Origin: Xenorhabdus bovienii SS-2004
Lineage (GTDB): Bacteria; Pseudomonadota; Gammaproteobacteria; Enterobacterales; Enterobacteriaceae
NCBI RefSeq assembly: GCF_000027225.1
Contig: NC_013892.1
Span: 3,906,001-3,970,000 of the forward strand
Length of the DNA stretch: 64,000 nt
Direction of reading: 5' to 3'
Shown here: in pieces, positions 26,080-35,811 of the stretch
Layout of the letters: each line of letters opens with the position of its first letter
Position numbering within the stretch: the first letter of the stretch is position 1
Position numbers and translations under genes: made by a program
The notes under the pieces: model-generated
What the model was told of the DNA's origin: nothing
The model's database searches: none
What the model saw: the letters and a program-made list of their open reading frames with translations, nothing else

Positions 26080-26982
26080 ATGAAAATCGATCTGAGCAAT
26101 ATGGTGACAGAAAGCCGTAACCCTGCCAGTACCCATATTGATGAGCTATCCACACTCGATATGCTGCGCGTTATCAATGATGAAGATCAAAAAGTGGCGC
26201 TGGCCGTTGCAGAAACGCTGCCACAGATTGCCCGGGTGGTCGATAAAGTGGCCGAGGCATTTCGTCACGGCGGACGATTGATATATAGCGGAGCCGGAAC
26301 TTCCGGGCGTCTGGGCATTCTGGATGCGAGTGAGTGTCCCCCGACTTATGGTACAAAGCCGGAGTGGGTGGTCGGTTTAATTGCCGGCGGGCATCAGGCG
26401 ATTTTGAAGGCAGTCGAAAATGCGGAAGATAATCAGCAATCAGGCGTAGAGGATCTTAAGGGACTACACTTCAATGAAAAGGATGTGCTGGTCGGGATTG
26501 CCGCCAGTGGCCGGACGCCTTATGTGTTGGGTGCGATGAAATATGCCAGATCGGTTGGAGCAACCATAGCCTGCATCAGTTGCAATCCGGACAGCCCGAT
26601 GACGCAGTTGGCTGATATCGCCATTACGCCCGTTGTGGGGCCTGAAATCGTGACGGGTTCTTCCCGTATGAAGGCAGGCACAGCTCAAAAGCTGGTGCTG
26701 AATATGATCACAACCGGGGCCATGATCCGCATGGGTAAGGTGTATGGCAATTTAATGGTGGATATAGAAGCCACCAATGCTAAGTTGATCGAACGTCAGA
26801 AGAATATTGTCATGGCCGCCACTGAGTGCAGCAGAGAAATGGCAGAACAGGCTCTGAGTGCCTGTGACGGTCACTGCAAAACCGCAATCGTGATGATTTT
26901 ATCGGGAACCTGTGCCGAAGATGCTAAAAGGTTACTGGCAGAACACCAAGGGTTTATCCGGCCCGCTATCTCAAAATCCTGA
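26080..26982 (+). CDS. murQ: N-acetylmuramic acid 6-phosphate etherase
   Basis: 300 residues (E. coli 298). It cleaves the lactyl ether of MurNAc-6-P to give GlcNAc-6-P and D-lactate, in cell-wall recycling. The SIS sugar-phosphate domain is visible with the conserved segments [20 protein letters not shown] and [20 protein letters not shown]. Ribosome site AGGAAC. Forms an operon with murP 29 bp downstream. The regulator murR found with it in E. coli is not here. Confidence 0.96.
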   Translation: MKIDLSNMVTESRNPASTHIDELSTLDMLRVINDEDQKVALAVAETLPQIARVVDKVAEAFRHGGRLIYSGAGTSGRLGILDASECPPTYGTKPEWVVGLIAGGHQAILKAVENAEDNQQSGVEDLKGLHFNEKDVLVGIAASGRTPYVLGAMKYARSVGATIACISCNPDSPMTQLADIAITPVVGPEIVTGSSRMKAGTAQKLVLNMITTGAMIRMGKVYGNLMVDIEATNAKLIERQKNIVMAATECSREMAEQALSACDGHCKTAIVMILSGTCAEDAKRLLAEHQGFIRPAISKS

Positions 26983-27011
26983 TGATCATTGTTTCTTTGG
27001 AGAGATCATAG

Positions 27012-28460
27012 ATGGCTAAAATCAGCCAGGAAATGCTGGTAGAAATACTCAGGGCGATGGGTGGCGCGGATAATGTCGTCCATTGTGGCAATTGCATGAC
27101 TCGCCTGCGCTTAACACTGCATGATGATTCACTGGTCGATAAAACTGTCTTAAATAAAATTTCAGGGGTTTTAGGTGTCATTGAAAATGACGAACAGCTC
27201 CAGATTGTCCTTGGCCCCGGCAAAGCACAAACCGCAGCGGATAGGTTGAACGGGCTATTGAGTACTGCTGATCACTCCGCCGCTGGACACCAGCCCGCAG
27301 ATTTGAAAGAGATTGCGTCTTCCAATAAAAAGCAGCTCAAAGAAAAACAAACCCGTTCAGTTCATAAGTTTCTGGCTAAATTCGCCACCATTTTTACCCC
27401 GCTGATCCCCGGTTTTATCGCCGTTGGCCTGTTATTGGGGTTTGCTACCTTGCTAGAACAGATTTTCATTCAGGGAACCGGACATCCCAATGCCGTATTG
27501 GTTGAGATGGTCGGCTATATGAAAGTTTTCAGCAAAGGGATGTTCAGTTTCCTGAGTATTCTGATCGGTTATAATGCGCAGAAAGCCTTCGGTGGCTCCG
27601 GCGTCAATGGTGCCATTATCGCTTCCCTGTTCGTGCTGGGTTATAACGCCAGCGCCACCAGCGGCTTCTATTCCGGTATCAGTGATTTCTTTGGCTTCGC
27701 CATTGACCCGCGCGGGAATATCATCGGTGTACTGATTGCCTGCATTCTCGGCGCTTGGGTGGAAAAACAGATCCGCAAAATGATGCCCTCTGATCTGGAT
27801 ATGATCCTCACTTCCACCCTTACCCTTCTTATCATGGGCGCTGTCGCGTTTATTGTCATCATGCCTGTGGGAAGCTACCTGTTTACGGCGATGTCATGGC
27901 TGTTCATGCATCTGAACGGTAATCCATTCGGTGCGGCAATTCTGGCAGGGTTATTTTTAATCGCGGTGATGTTTGGTGTACATCAGGGCTTTGTTCCCGT
28001 CTATTTTACGTTGATGGATGTGCAAAACTTTAACTCGCTGTTCCCGATTCTGGCGATGGCGGGAGCAGGACAGGTCGGCTCTGCGCTGGCGTTATATATG
28101 AAAGCCCAAAAAGGTTCGCTGCTACGCACTCAAATCAAAGGCGCCATCATTCCGGGTTTTCTGGGGATCGGAGAACCACTGATTTATGGAGTGACACTGC
28201 CTCGCGTCAAACCCTTTGTCACGGCTTGTTTCGGTGGCGCAATCGGCGGCTTTTTTATCGGTCTGGTTGCCTGGCTGGGAGTCCCTGTCGGGCTGAATTC
28301 TGTTTTCGGCCCATCGGGTCTGGTCGCCCTGCCCCTGATGACGTCCGATAGTGGCATCTTCACGGGCATGGCAGTGTACGGTGCAGGTTTAATCATCGCT
28401 TATATCAGTGGTTTTATACTGACATTTTTCTTTGGCAGTAAAAATATTGATTTAAGCTGA
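27012..28460 (+). CDS. murP: PTS N-acetylmuramic acid transporter EIIBC
   Basis: 482 residues (E. coli 474). The N-terminal EIIB domain has the phosphorylated cysteine in [13 protein letters not shown] (about residue 28). A linker (about 90-120) and the multi-spanning EIIC domain follow, with [18 protein letters not shown] near the C-terminal end. It imports and phosphorylates MurNAc but lacks EIIA and must use Crr. The gene follows murQ with GGAGAGATC as ribosome site. Confidence 0.94.
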   Translation: MAKISQEMLVEILRAMGGADNVVHCGNCMTRLRLTLHDDSLVDKTVLNKISGVLGVIENDEQLQIVLGPGKAQTAADRLNGLLSTADHSAAGHQPADLKEIASSNKKQLKEKQTRSVHKFLAKFATIFTPLIPGFIAVGLLLGFATLLEQIFIQGTGHPNAVLVEMVGYMKVFSKGMFSFLSILIGYNAQKAFGGSGVNGAIIASLFVLGYNASATSGFYSGISDFFGFAIDPRGNIIGVLIACILGAWVEKQIRKMMPSDLDMILTSTLTLLIMGAVAFIVIMPVGSYLFTAMSWLFMHLNGNPFGAAILAGLFLIAVMFGVHQGFVPVYFTLMDVQNFNSLFPILAMAGAGQVGSALALYMKAQKGSLLRTQIKGAIIPGFLGIGEPLIYGVTLPRVKPFVTACFGGAIGGFFIGLVAWLGVPVGLNSVFGPSGLVALPLMTSDSGIFTGMAVYGAGLIIAYISGFILTFFFGSKNIDLS

Positions 28461-28461
28461 T

Positions 28462-29067
28462 TCAGCTAATCCAAAGCAAAGGGACACAGACAGCAGTAAG
28501 AATACCCATGGTGATATTGAAAATAAACCAGGCATTGCGGCTTTTCAACAGGGAGCCAATCAGCGAGCCCAGAACAATCCACACTGTACCAGCGATCATA
28601 TTGGAGATCAGCATCACCACACTGATCACGACCACTGAGTGGTTATATAAGTCTCCCTGTAGGCTGTAACTGCCGACGGCACCCAATCCCATCATCCACG
28701 CCTTGGGGTTCAGAAACTGTAATAACCAGCCTTGATGGCTTTTGATGGGAACAGCCGCCAAATTTGCCGTTTCCAACCGTTTATAATGTGCTGTCGACGT
28801 TTTCCACGCCAACCTTAATAAATACAGACTACCGAGCACTTTCAACACGGTGTGCATCGCCGGATACAACAGCAGCACTGCTCCCACGCCAAAAGCAGAC
28901 AGCAGAAGGATGGTCTGTATGCCAAGAAGGATACCCACCCAAAGCGGTAACGAACGACGGAAACCAAAATTAGCACCCGATGAAGTCAGCAGCATATTGT
29001 TCGGGCCCGGTGTAATCCCAGAGATTAATAAGAAGGTGCTTAGTGAGAATATCAGACTTGCGGTCAT
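28462..29067 (-). CDS. LysE/RhtB-family amino-acid exporter
   Basis: 201 residues from MTASLIFSLSTFLLISGITP; a 23-codon upstream extension is hydrophilic and rejected. Six membrane segments and the family motif ITPGPNNMLLTSSGANFGF are present. The family exports amino acids such as cysteine, threonine or lysine; the substrate here is not deducible. Convergent with murP, whose stop is 1 bp away, so the two transcripts overlap. Confidence 0.88.
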   Translation of the reverse strand: MTASLIFSLSTFLLISGITPGPNNMLLTSSGANFGFRRSLPLWVGILLGIQTILLLSAFGVGAVLLLYPAMHTVLKVLGSLYLLRLAWKTSTAHYKRLETANLAAVPIKSHQGWLLQFLNPKAWMMGLGAVGSYSLQGDLYNHSVVVISVVMLISNMIAGTVWIVLGSLIGSLLKSRNAWFIFNITMGILTAVCVPLLWIS

Positions 29068-29239
29068 GGGGGGATTGTTCCTCTTACCCAAATGGTTAAC
29101 ATTTCCTTTCGACGAAAATAACAGTATGTTATTCACTACACAAGATGACTAATTATGAAAATTAATCCCTTATGAGTGAGCACTTTTCTCCCCTGAGCAG
29201 GGCCGCCAATCCCCATTTACAAACTCAGGAGCAACCACA

Positions 29240-29458
29240 ATGATGATCCCGTGGCAACAACTGGCACCCGAAACCCTACTCGATCTGATCGAAAGTTTTG
29301 TCTTGCGGGAAGGCACCGATTACGGTGAAGATGAAAAAACGCTGGAGCAAAAAGTACAGGATGTAAAACGTCAGCTTGAACGGGGAGAAGTCCTACTGGT
29401 TTGGTCTGAACTGCATGAGACCGTCAATATCATGCCCAAAGAGATGTTTCGCCCTTAG
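29240..29458 (+). CDS. yheU: YheU family protein
   Basis: 72 residues, matching E. coli YheU over its whole length ([38 protein letters not shown]). Function unknown; UPF0270 family. In E. coli it sits in yheS-yheT-yheU-prkB; here yheT is absent and a 6.7-kb accessory block separates it from yheS. Confidence 0.94.
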   Translation: MMIPWQQLAPETLLDLIESFVLREGTDYGEDEKTLEQKVQDVKRQLERGEVLLVWSELHETVNIMPKEMFRP

Positions 29459-29559
29459 CGCCTTCTTTTTATCAGGCTGTTCCGTTTGCCTTATTTTGCT
29501 CTGTATTGCTGATTACGAGAAAGATAGTCCCAACTTTTTTGGATAAGGAGTCTGTTCTT

Positions 29560-30429
29560 ATGTCTGCCAAACACCCTGTCATTGCAATAACGGGTTCTAG
29601 CGGAGCCGGAACAACAACGACCAGTGTGGCGTTCCGCAAGATTTTTCAACAACTTGAAGTTACTGCCGCACTCATCGAAGGGGATAGTTTCCACCGTTAC
29701 ACCCGTCCTGAAATGGATGCCGAGATCCGTAAGGCGAAGGAGCAAGGCAGACATGTCAGCTATTTTGGGCCAGAAGCCAATGATTTCAGCATGTTGGAAA
29801 AGACATTTTACAACTATGGTGAAACAGGCACTGGCCGCTGCCGGAGATATCTCCACACCTATGATGAAGCCGTGCCTTACAATCAAGTACCGGGTACATT
29901 CACGCCGTGGGAATCACTGCCATCAAACACCGATATTCTGTTTTATGAGGGGTTGCATGGTGGCGTTGTTACTCCACAGTATAATGTCGCCAGCTATGTT
30001 GATTTGCTGATTGGTGTCGTCCCCATCGTCAACCTTGAGTGGATACAGAAACTTATCCGTGATACCAGCGAACGTGGCCATTCAAGAGAGGCGGTCATGG
30101 ATTCCGTGGTGCGTTCGATGGATGATTATATCCGCTATATTACGCCACAGTTTTCCCGTACTCATATCAATTTCCAGCGAGTTCCCACCGTTGATACCTC
30201 TAACCCTTTCTCCGCCAAGGCTATTCCATCTCTGGATGAAAGTTTTATCGTGATTCGTTTCCGTGGCCTGAAACAAATTGATTTCCCTTATTTACTATCA
30301 ATGCTTCAGGGATCATTTATTTCCAGTATAAATACCATTGTCGTTCCCGGCGGAAAAGTGGGGCTGGCCATGGAATTAATTATGGCTCCGTGGGTTCAGC
30401 AATTACTGGAAGGCAAAAAAATTTCTTGA
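29560..30429 (+). CDS. prkB: phosphoribulokinase-like protein PrkB
   Basis: 289 residues from MSAKHPVIAITGSSGAGTTT, the E. coli length; AAGGAG precedes this ATG and upstream in-frame codons are rejected. Walker A is GSSGAGTTTT. Further conserved stretches are EGDSFHRYTRPEMD and FYEGLHGGVVTPQYN. It resembles phosphoribulokinase, but no Calvin cycle is expected; its true substrate is unknown. Confidence 0.93.
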   Translation: MSAKHPVIAITGSSGAGTTTTSVAFRKIFQQLEVTAALIEGDSFHRYTRPEMDAEIRKAKEQGRHVSYFGPEANDFSMLEKTFYNYGETGTGRCRRYLHTYDEAVPYNQVPGTFTPWESLPSNTDILFYEGLHGGVVTPQYNVASYVDLLIGVVPIVNLEWIQKLIRDTSERGHSREAVMDSVVRSMDDYIRYITPQFSRTHINFQRVPTVDTSNPFSAKAIPSLDESFIVIRFRGLKQIDFPYLLSMLQGSFISSINTIVVPGGKVGLAMELIMAPWVQQLLEGKKIS

Positions 30430-30455
30430 TTTAAACGCAATTTAATTTTTAATTA

Positions 30456-30489
30456 AACAGGTAACAAAAAATAACGTTGCCTGTTTTAC
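30456..30489 (+). terminator. prkB terminator candidate
   Basis: Stem AACAGGTAAC/GTTGCCTGTT (one G-U pair), 10-base A-rich loop, then TTACG; 27 bp after the prkB stop. The T-run is short. Confidence 0.55.
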
Positions 30490-30827
30490 GAAAATAAACA
30501 TTTCAGTAACAATAAAAACAGATTATAAAGAGAAAATTCAGTAAGGTAAAACGCGTAAAAGCAGTACGATATTTACCAAAGTACCCACAGCCTCTTACAC
30601 AATAAAAAAGTCATTCAGCCGTTCCCGTCTTTATGTTGTTTCTCCTTTTCCCTTTGGAAATACTGGCATTATTCGATTTCCTATAAGTCGTAGAGCAATA
30701 AAGACGACGCTCCAAATAGATTTCTGTTAATCTGGCGGGCTGAAGCGATACAGGGGAAGACAGAAACGTTTTCCTGTGTTACAAACGAGGTTACAAGCGA
30801 AGCTGGCAAGATATATAGGTTAAGATT
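30490..30827. other. long spacer between prkB and crp
   Basis: About 340 bp holding no visible gene. In E. coli yhfA (OsmC family) lies between prkB and crp, divergent from crp; no trace of it is readable here. The sequence is AT-rich with no recognised sRNA. Confidence 0.5.
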
Positions 30828-30857
30828 AAGACACCCATATTTTGGTATGATTATAAT
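30828..30857 (+). promoter_or_regulatory. candidate crp promoter
   Basis: -35 AAGACA, 18-bp spacer, perfect -10 TATAAT, about 130 bp upstream of the crp ATG. The -35 is poor (4/6), as expected for an activated or autoregulated promoter. No clear full CRP site is visible. Confidence 0.45.
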
Positions 30858-30931
30858 CTATATAAAATTCCCGCTTGTCAGTTTTTCAGCAAGTTAATAT
30901 GTTAAACTATTGACTTTATAAAGCCAGCCGG

Positions 30932-30953
30932 GTGAGGAAAAACTGTTCCTCAC
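30932..30953 (+). promoter_or_regulatory. hairpin in the crp 5' untranslated region
   Basis: Perfect 8-bp arms GTGAGGAA/TTCCTCAC with a 6-base loop, ending 37 bp before the crp start. No T-run follows, so it is more likely an mRNA structure or protein site than a terminator. Confidence 0.4.
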
Positions 30954-30990
30954 GTCATCAAGGCGGAAATAACAACAGAGGATAAAGCGA

Positions 30991-31623
30991 ATGGTTCTCG
31001 GCAAGCCACAAACAGACCCTACTCTTGAATGGTTTTTGTCACACTGCCATATTCACAAATATCCATCCAAGAGCACGCTTATTCATCAAGGCGAGAAAGC
31101 AGAAACGCTTTACTATATTGTTAAAGGTTCAGTCGCTGTTCTAATAAAAGATGAAGAAGGCAAAGAAATGATTCTCTCTTATTTAAATCAGGGAGATTTC
31201 ATTGGTGAACTTGGATTGTTCGAAGAAGGAAAGCTGCGTACTGCATGGGTACGAGCTAAAAGTGCCTGTGAAGTCGCTGAAATTTCCTACAAGAAATTTC
31301 GCCAGCTCATTCAGGTCAATCCTGATATTCTGATGCGTCTATCCTCTCAGATGGCAAGACGCTTACAAACAACCTCAGAAAAAGTCGGTAATCTGGCATT
31401 TCTGGATGTCACAGGTCGTATTGCCAAGACGTTAATGAATCTGGCCAAACAGCCTGATGCGATGACCCATCCTGATGGTATGCAAATAAAAATTACACGT
31501 CAGGAAATTGGCCAGATTGTCGGGTGTTCCCGCGAAACAGTTGGCCGCATTCTCAAGATGTTAGAAGATCAAAACCTGATCTCTGCTCATGGCAAAACCA
31601 TTGTAGTATATGGAACCCGCTAA
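30991..31623 (+). CDS. crp: cAMP receptor protein (CRP)
   Basis: 210 residues, E. coli length. The N-terminal cyclic-nucleotide domain contains [20 protein letters not shown] (cAMP phosphate cassette). The C-terminal helix-turn-helix is [20 protein letters not shown]. Global regulator of carbon use. In this window it would be expected to act on spf and lsr by analogy with E. coli. Ribosome site AGAGGATAA. Confidence 0.98.
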   Translation: MVLGKPQTDPTLEWFLSHCHIHKYPSKSTLIHQGEKAETLYYIVKGSVAVLIKDEEGKEMILSYLNQGDFIGELGLFEEGKLRTAWVRAKSACEVAEISYKKFRQLIQVNPDILMRLSSQMARRLQTTSEKVGNLAFLDVTGRIAKTLMNLAKQPDAMTHPDGMQIKITRQEIGQIVGCSRETVGRILKMLEDQNLISAHGKTIVVYGTR

Positions 31624-31648
31624 TTTCTGAAATTACTCTTGAAACTGA

Positions 31649-31682
31649 GCCAGCGCAACCCTTATCCTGCACTGGCTTTTTT
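31649..31682 (+). terminator. crp terminator
   Basis: Stem GCCAGCGCA/TGCACTGGC (one mismatch), 10-base loop, then TTTTTT. 25 bp after the crp stop. Confidence 0.85.
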
Positions 31683-31911
31683 GTTGCTTCCTTTGTCTTA
31701 TCAGTGCAATGGCAGCATCAAGCCCCGTTACGCCGCTTTCTGTAATACTTCACTGGCCTTGCCCTGATATTCCGCTGGGACAGACGTGATTTCCCCCACC
31801 TTATTTTTATATTTGCCATATCACAGTGAAATAATAGTCACCAAATATGAATAAAAAATCACATAAGGGCAAATAAAAAACAGCCGGTGAGGAAAATGCG
31901 ATGGTATTTGG

Positions 31912-32487
31912 TTAATATCTGAGAAAATTATTCAACAAATCATGTCCCTGTTCACTGAGAATGCTTTCAGGGTGAAATTGCACACCTTCCAATGGCAAAG
32001 TACGGTGACGTATTCCCATAATTTCATCTACATTACCGTTATGCTGACTCCATGCGGTCACTTCAAACGATGCTGGCAGGGTTTCAGCAGCAATCACCAG
32101 AGAATGATAACGAGTAACAGTCAGTGGACGGTTCAATCCTTTGAATACTCCTTGTTGATTATGGTGGATCAAGCTGTTTTTTCCGTGCATCACCTCGCGG
32201 GCTTTGACCACACTCGCACCAAAAGCCTGCCCAATAGCCTGATGCCCTAGGCACACACCGAGGATTGGCAATTTGCCGGCAAAATGCGCAATGGCCTCTA
32301 GTGAAATCCCTGCTTCATTTGGCGTACAAGGCCCCGGCGAAATCACTAAATGTGTGGGCGCCAACTTCTCGATATCTTCAAGCTGTAATTCATCATTACG
32401 CTTAACTAAAACATTTGTCCCTAACTCGCAAAAATATTGATATAAATTGAATGTAAAAGAATCGTAGTTATCTATTATTAATAGCAT
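31912..32487 (-). CDS. pabA: aminodeoxychorismate synthase glutamine amidotransferase PabA
   Basis: 191 residues (E. coli 187). Class I glutamine amidotransferase with the nucleophile in [15 protein letters not shown] (Cys about 79) and the His/Glu pair in [14 protein letters not shown]. It supplies ammonia to PabB for p-aminobenzoate and folate. Nearer to PabA than TrpG by overall sequence ([28 protein letters not shown]). In E. coli argD and fic are its neighbours; neither is here. Confidence 0.93.
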   Translation of the reverse strand: MLLIIDNYDSFTFNLYQYFCELGTNVLVKRNDELQLEDIEKLAPTHLVISPGPCTPNEAGISLEAIAHFAGKLPILGVCLGHQAIGQAFGASVVKAREVMHGKNSLIHHNQQGVFKGLNRPLTVTRYHSLVIAAETLPASFEVTAWSQHNGNVDEIMGIRHRTLPLEGVQFHPESILSEQGHDLLNNFLRY

Positions 32488-32790
32488 AGGAGTATATCCT
32501 ATTGATTTTTATAGTTTTATATATTGCCGCTACCCTAGCGGGCATTGTGCATTCTGTATTTCGATAAAATCAGGTAAAGCAGCATCAACAGCAGCGGGAC
32601 GCTCATCATACCACAGACGTATTTTTAAAATAGTAGGATACAAACAGCAGCATTCACCCGTGGTGAGAGCTTGACGTGAAAAGATAACGCAGGTGAGAGG
32701 GGAAGACGGCACTCAAAAAGCGAATGGCACAATATAAATACCGTCTTATTTTCTAGGTTTCAGGCAGGAAAACACTGTTTTCCTATTGAA
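32488..32790. other. spacer between pabA and ppiA
   Basis: About 300 bp where E. coli has fic and yhfG. I find no readable remnant of either and no convincing short gene. The pabA promoter must lie at its left end. Confidence 0.45.
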
Positions 32791-33357
32791 TTAAGGTGCA
32801 ACTTTGGCAGAAAGGATCACAATCGGTTTCACGGGTACATTTTGATAAGGGCCAACATTTTCTGTCTTGACCTGAGAAATTTTATCAACCACATCCATAC
32901 CTTTTATGACTTTACCAAAGACAGCATAACCAAAATCACGCTGACCGTGATCAAGGAAGGCGTTATCAGTGACATTAATGAAGAACTGACTGGTTGCACT
33001 GTCTTTATCTGCGGTGCGTGCCATCGCTATCGTACCACGCAGATTACGCAAACCATTATCTGCTTCATTTTTGATTGGTGCTTTGGTCACCTTCTGCTTC
33101 ATATCTTTCGTAAAGCCACCCCCCTGAACCATAAACCCGGGAATGATGCGGTGAAAAATGGTGTTGTTATAAAATCCTTCATTGACATACTCAATGAAAT
33201 TTTTTGTAGTGATTGGCGCCTTGTTACTATCCAGCGCAAGCTCTATTTCCCCTGCTGATGTTACCAGCTTCACATGAGTTTCGGCAGCCAATGCCGGAGT
33301 TGCCATCACACTGATAGCACATGCAGCCATAAGCGACACAAAAATACGTTTAAACAT
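32791..33357 (-). CDS. ppiA: periplasmic cyclophilin-type peptidyl-prolyl isomerase A
   Basis: 188 residues from [20 protein letters not shown], with a signal peptide cleaved near ALAA|ETH. The cyclophilin core is complete: [31 protein letters not shown] and [17 protein letters not shown]. It speeds proline isomerization in the periplasm. Divergent from engB. Confidence 0.96.
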   Translation of the reverse strand: MFKRIFVSLMAACAISVMATPALAAETHVKLVTSAGEIELALDSNKAPITTKNFIEYVNEGFYNNTIFHRIIPGFMVQGGGFTKDMKQKVTKAPIKNEADNGLRNLRGTIAMARTADKDSATSQFFINVTDNAFLDHGQRDFGYAVFGKVIKGMDVVDKISQVKTENVGPYQNVPVKPIVILSAKVAP

Positions 33358-33695
33358 TAATGGTTCCTTTATTTTTGAGGTCAATAACAAAACTCATAAC
33401 AACAAAACTTATTAAGTGTAATTCCCTATAGAACTAAGTTCCAAAGATTTACCTACATTTACGAGTAAGCAGCTATTTGTTGAGATGAATTCTGTCTGAA
33501 TAGCTATTATGGTCTCATAACCTGAATTTTGTTTATGTGGGGAATAACGTTATAAATGGCGAGAAATATAGAGTATTCAACCAAAGGGTATACAATACAG
33601 ATATCGCGCAATTAGTAGTTATACCTGTCCACAAGCCGCTGCTCTAGGTATAATCAGCGCGCTGTTTTCGTGTATTCCTCAGGGAGATAACCATT
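33358..33695. other. ppiA-engB divergent spacer
   Basis: About 340 bp, the apparent junction between the 75-min-like and 87-min-like gene blocks. I looked for CsrC RNA (repeated GGA motifs), which lies upstream of engB in E. coli, and did not find it. It must contain promoters for both flanking genes. Confidence 0.45.
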
Positions 33696-34319
33696 TTGAC
33701 CATCAAAAACTACAACTATCACATGACCCACTTTGTCACGAGTGCACCTGACATTCGCCACCTGCCTCAAGATGTGGGTATTGAGGTCGCGTTTGCCGGT
33801 CGGTCGAATGCGGGTAAATCCAGCGCCCTGAATGCACTGACTAAACAAAAGAGCCTTGCTCGCACCAGTAAAACCCCGGGGCGTACTCAGCTTATCAACC
33901 TGTTCGAAGTGGAAGACGGTATTCGGCTGGTTGACTTACCGGGTTATGGCTACGCTGAAGTGCCAGAAGAGATGAAACGCAAATGGCAGAACGCACTGGG
34001 AGAGTATCTCCAGAAACGTGAGTGTCTGCTGGGGTTGGTGGTTTTGATGGATATCCGTCATCCACTGAAAGATCTGGATATGCAGATGATCGAATGGGCA
34101 GTCGTGATGCAAGTACCTGTTATGGTTTTGCTGACGAAAGCGGATAAACTGGCATCCGGCGCCCGTAAAAGCCAATTGGCGAAAGTCCGTCAGGAGCTGA
34201 CTTCTCTGGGTGGCGAGATTCAAATTGAAAATTTCTCTGCCCTGAAAAAAATCGGCATCGACCAACTTGAGCAGAAACTTGACTACTGGTTCAACCAGCC
34301 TGCCATTGAGGTGGAGTGA
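33696..34319 (+). CDS. engB: ribosome biogenesis GTPase EngB (YihA/YsxC)
   Basis: 207 residues from a TTG start ([18 protein letters not shown]) preceded by AGGGAG; an ATG nine codons later is the alternative. GTPase motifs: GRSNAGKSS (G1), T in TPGRTQ (G2), DLPGYGYA (G3) and TKADKL (G4). Essential for 50S assembly in E. coli. It stands convergent to Spot 42/polA, with the IS110-type element between. Confidence 0.95.
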   Translation: MTIKNYNYHMTHFVTSAPDIRHLPQDVGIEVAFAGRSNAGKSSALNALTKQKSLARTSKTPGRTQLINLFEVEDGIRLVDLPGYGYAEVPEEMKRKWQNALGEYLQKRECLLGLVVLMDIRHPLKDLDMQMIEWAVVMQVPVMVLLTKADKLASGARKSQLAKVRQELTSLGGEIQIENFSALKKIGIDQLEQKLDYWFNQPAIEVE

Positions 34320-34362
34320 GCTTCACCTACCCCCTAAAGCCGTGCTTCGCGCATAAAAATCT

Positions 34363-34632
34363 ATGGTCCCCACCTTTTTTGCAACACTGATTTTTGATTG
34401 ATGTTGGCTTGCTTAAATCTATCCGGCGTCACTATGGGCAGGGATGCCCGCGCCTCGATGAGTTCCGCACCTGATAAGCCTAAAAAACCGCACGGCTTCA
34501 GAGAGCCATTTTTTATGTCAGGATTCCATCAGGTCGATAAGCCGTTCATGTCATCAATAATCAGTCTTCGCAAAACCAGATTGGGAACTGCTTTAATTAA
34601 CGATTAACCTGCCAGTCAGACTGGCGTCGTCG
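34363..34632 (-). ncRNA. candidate seek/bridge RNA region of the IS1111-like element, copy 1
   Basis: Non-coding 3' part after the transposase. IS1111-type elements are reported to carry their targeting RNA downstream of the transposase. Hairpins are visible on the minus strand (GCCAGT-CTG-ACTGGC at 34611-34625; GGGCA/TGCCC). An 8-base segment, AAATCTAT (plus strand, 34415), repeats the sequence spanning the left flank/element boundary. A small plus-strand open frame here is judged spurious. Not demonstrated. Confidence 0.4.
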
Positions 34633-35637
34633 TTACCTTTCGAACACAGTTTGCCGTGTTGTGATTGCCCAGGCTATCCGGGCTAATTTGTTGGCCAGCG
34701 CACAGGCCACAACATTTGAGTGTTTTCGCTCAAGCTGAGCCTTTACCCATTCAGCCAGCCTTCCTGACTGATAATCGATTCTCTGGATAAAGACTCTGGC
34801 GCACTGGACAAGTAACCGTCGCAGATTTTTGTCTCCGCGTTTACTTATCCCTAAAAGCGTATTTTTGCCACCCGTGCTGTACTGGCGTGGTACCAGACCG
34901 GTTGAAGCAGCAAAATCCCGGCTACAGCCATACTGCTTACCATCGCCCAGCTGCGATGATAAGACGCTGGCAGTTATCGGACCCACGCCCGGTATTGTCT
35001 GAAGACGCTGTCCTGTTTCATCACGTCTCAGCTCCTGCTCCAGTGCCGTCTCAAGCTCGGTGAGCTGTTCGACAAGATAAAGATAATGGGCATGTAAGCG
35101 CATCAGCAACTGTGCCAGATAGGGAGGAAGTTCGTTCTCTGCCAAGACGGTTGAAAGTCTTTTTATCACGGCGGTTCCGATCGGCATACTGATGCCAAAT
35201 TCCAGTAAAAAAGCGTGCATCTGATTAGTGGTTTTAACCCTGTCTCTGACCAGTGATTCTCTGACCCGATGCAGGGCGCGCATAGCTTGTTGCGCCTCTG
35301 TTCGTGGTTGCACAAATCGCATGGAGGGACGAGATGCAGCTTCGCATATGGCTTCAGCATCCACAAAATCGTTCTTGTTGCTCTTTACAAAAGGACGAAC
35401 AAATTGTGGAGAAATCAGCTTCGCTTCGTGACCAAAAGCAGCGATCCGGCGAGCCATAAAGTGAGCACCGGCGCAGGCTTCCATTACAACAGTCGCTGAT
35501 GGCGATCCCGCTAAAAACTCCATCAGTCTGGCGCGGGTAAATTTTTTACGCAGCAGGGCCTTTCCTGATTTGTCCTGACAGTGAACGTGGAAAGAATGTT
35601 TGCCGAGATCAATACCAATAAGCGTAACGTTTTGCAT
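34633..35637 (-). CDS. IS110-family transposase (copy 1)
   Basis: 334 residues from MQNVTLIGIDLGKHSFHVHC; AGGAGA precedes this ATG. The N-terminal RuvC-like DEDD domain has GIDLGKH (D10), VMEACAGAHFMA and KNDFVDAEAI. The C-terminal Transposase_20 domain shows IPGVGPITASVL and the serine-containing ASTGLVPRQYSTGGKNTLLG. The family catalyses RNA-guided recombination without target duplication. Intact and identical to the second copy, so recently active. Confidence 0.93.
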   Translation of the reverse strand: MQNVTLIGIDLGKHSFHVHCQDKSGKALLRKKFTRARLMEFLAGSPSATVVMEACAGAHFMARRIAAFGHEAKLISPQFVRPFVKSNKNDFVDAEAICEAASRPSMRFVQPRTEAQQAMRALHRVRESLVRDRVKTTNQMHAFLLEFGISMPIGTAVIKRLSTVLAENELPPYLAQLLMRLHAHYLYLVEQLTELETALEQELRRDETGQRLQTIPGVGPITASVLSSQLGDGKQYGCSRDFAASTGLVPRQYSTGGKNTLLGISKRGDKNLRRLLVQCARVFIQRIDYQSGRLAEWVKAQLERKHSNVVACALANKLARIAWAITTRQTVFER

Positions 35638-35705
35638 GATGGTCTTCTCCTGAAAGAAACACCCTGCCAGCATACCGCTCACAGGGTGGTGGGGACCATC
35701 TCATT

Positions 35706-35811
35706 AAACGCCCCAGTCAAAAGAAATGACTGGGGCAGCTAATATTCAGCTAAATCCGATTACGTGAAGTAAAAGGTCTGAAAGATAGAACATCTTACCT
35801 CTGTACCCTAC
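35706..35811 (-). ncRNA. spf: Spot 42 small RNA
   Basis: On the minus strand, starting GTAGGGTACAGAGGTAAG at 35811, the sequence matches E. coli Spot 42 almost base for base through ACTTCACGTAATCGGATTT. It ends in the terminator stem GCCCCAGTCA/TGACTGGGGC. It lies downstream of polA as in E. coli. Spot 42 is an Hfq-dependent regulator of carbon genes, repressed by CRP-cAMP. After the stem only GTTTAATGAG follows before the IS element: the normal long U-tail is missing. A -10-like TAGAGT sits 8-13 bp upstream. Confidence 0.93.

Larger units (their letters stand above)
34356..35701 (-). mobile_element. IS110-family element, IS1111-like, copy 1
   Basis: Identical to 58575-59920 as far as I compared them (the transposase translations are identical). 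Inverted repeats ATGGTCCCCACC (34363) and GGTGGGGACCAT (ends 35699) lie just inside the ends, with about 7 bp outside the left and 2 bp outside the right, the layout known for the IS1111 subgroup. The transposase is near the right end and a 270-bp non-coding stretch at the left. It lies between engB and the Spot 42 terminator. Exact ends are uncertain by a few bases. Confidence 0.88.

Noticed and set aside
32530..32712. 60-codon minus-strand frame between pabA and ppiA, considered as a fic or yhfG remnant
   Set aside because: No Fic motif (HPFxxGNG) and no YhfG similarity; probably random.
33358..33695. CsrC small RNA upstream of engB, by E. coli synteny
   Set aside because: No repeated GGA motifs or terminator hairpin found.
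34398..34607. 69-codon plus-strand frame in the IS1111-like element, repeated at 58617-58826
   Set aside because: It lies in the non-coding end opposite the transposase, has no ribosome site or family similarity, and is repeated only because the element is.
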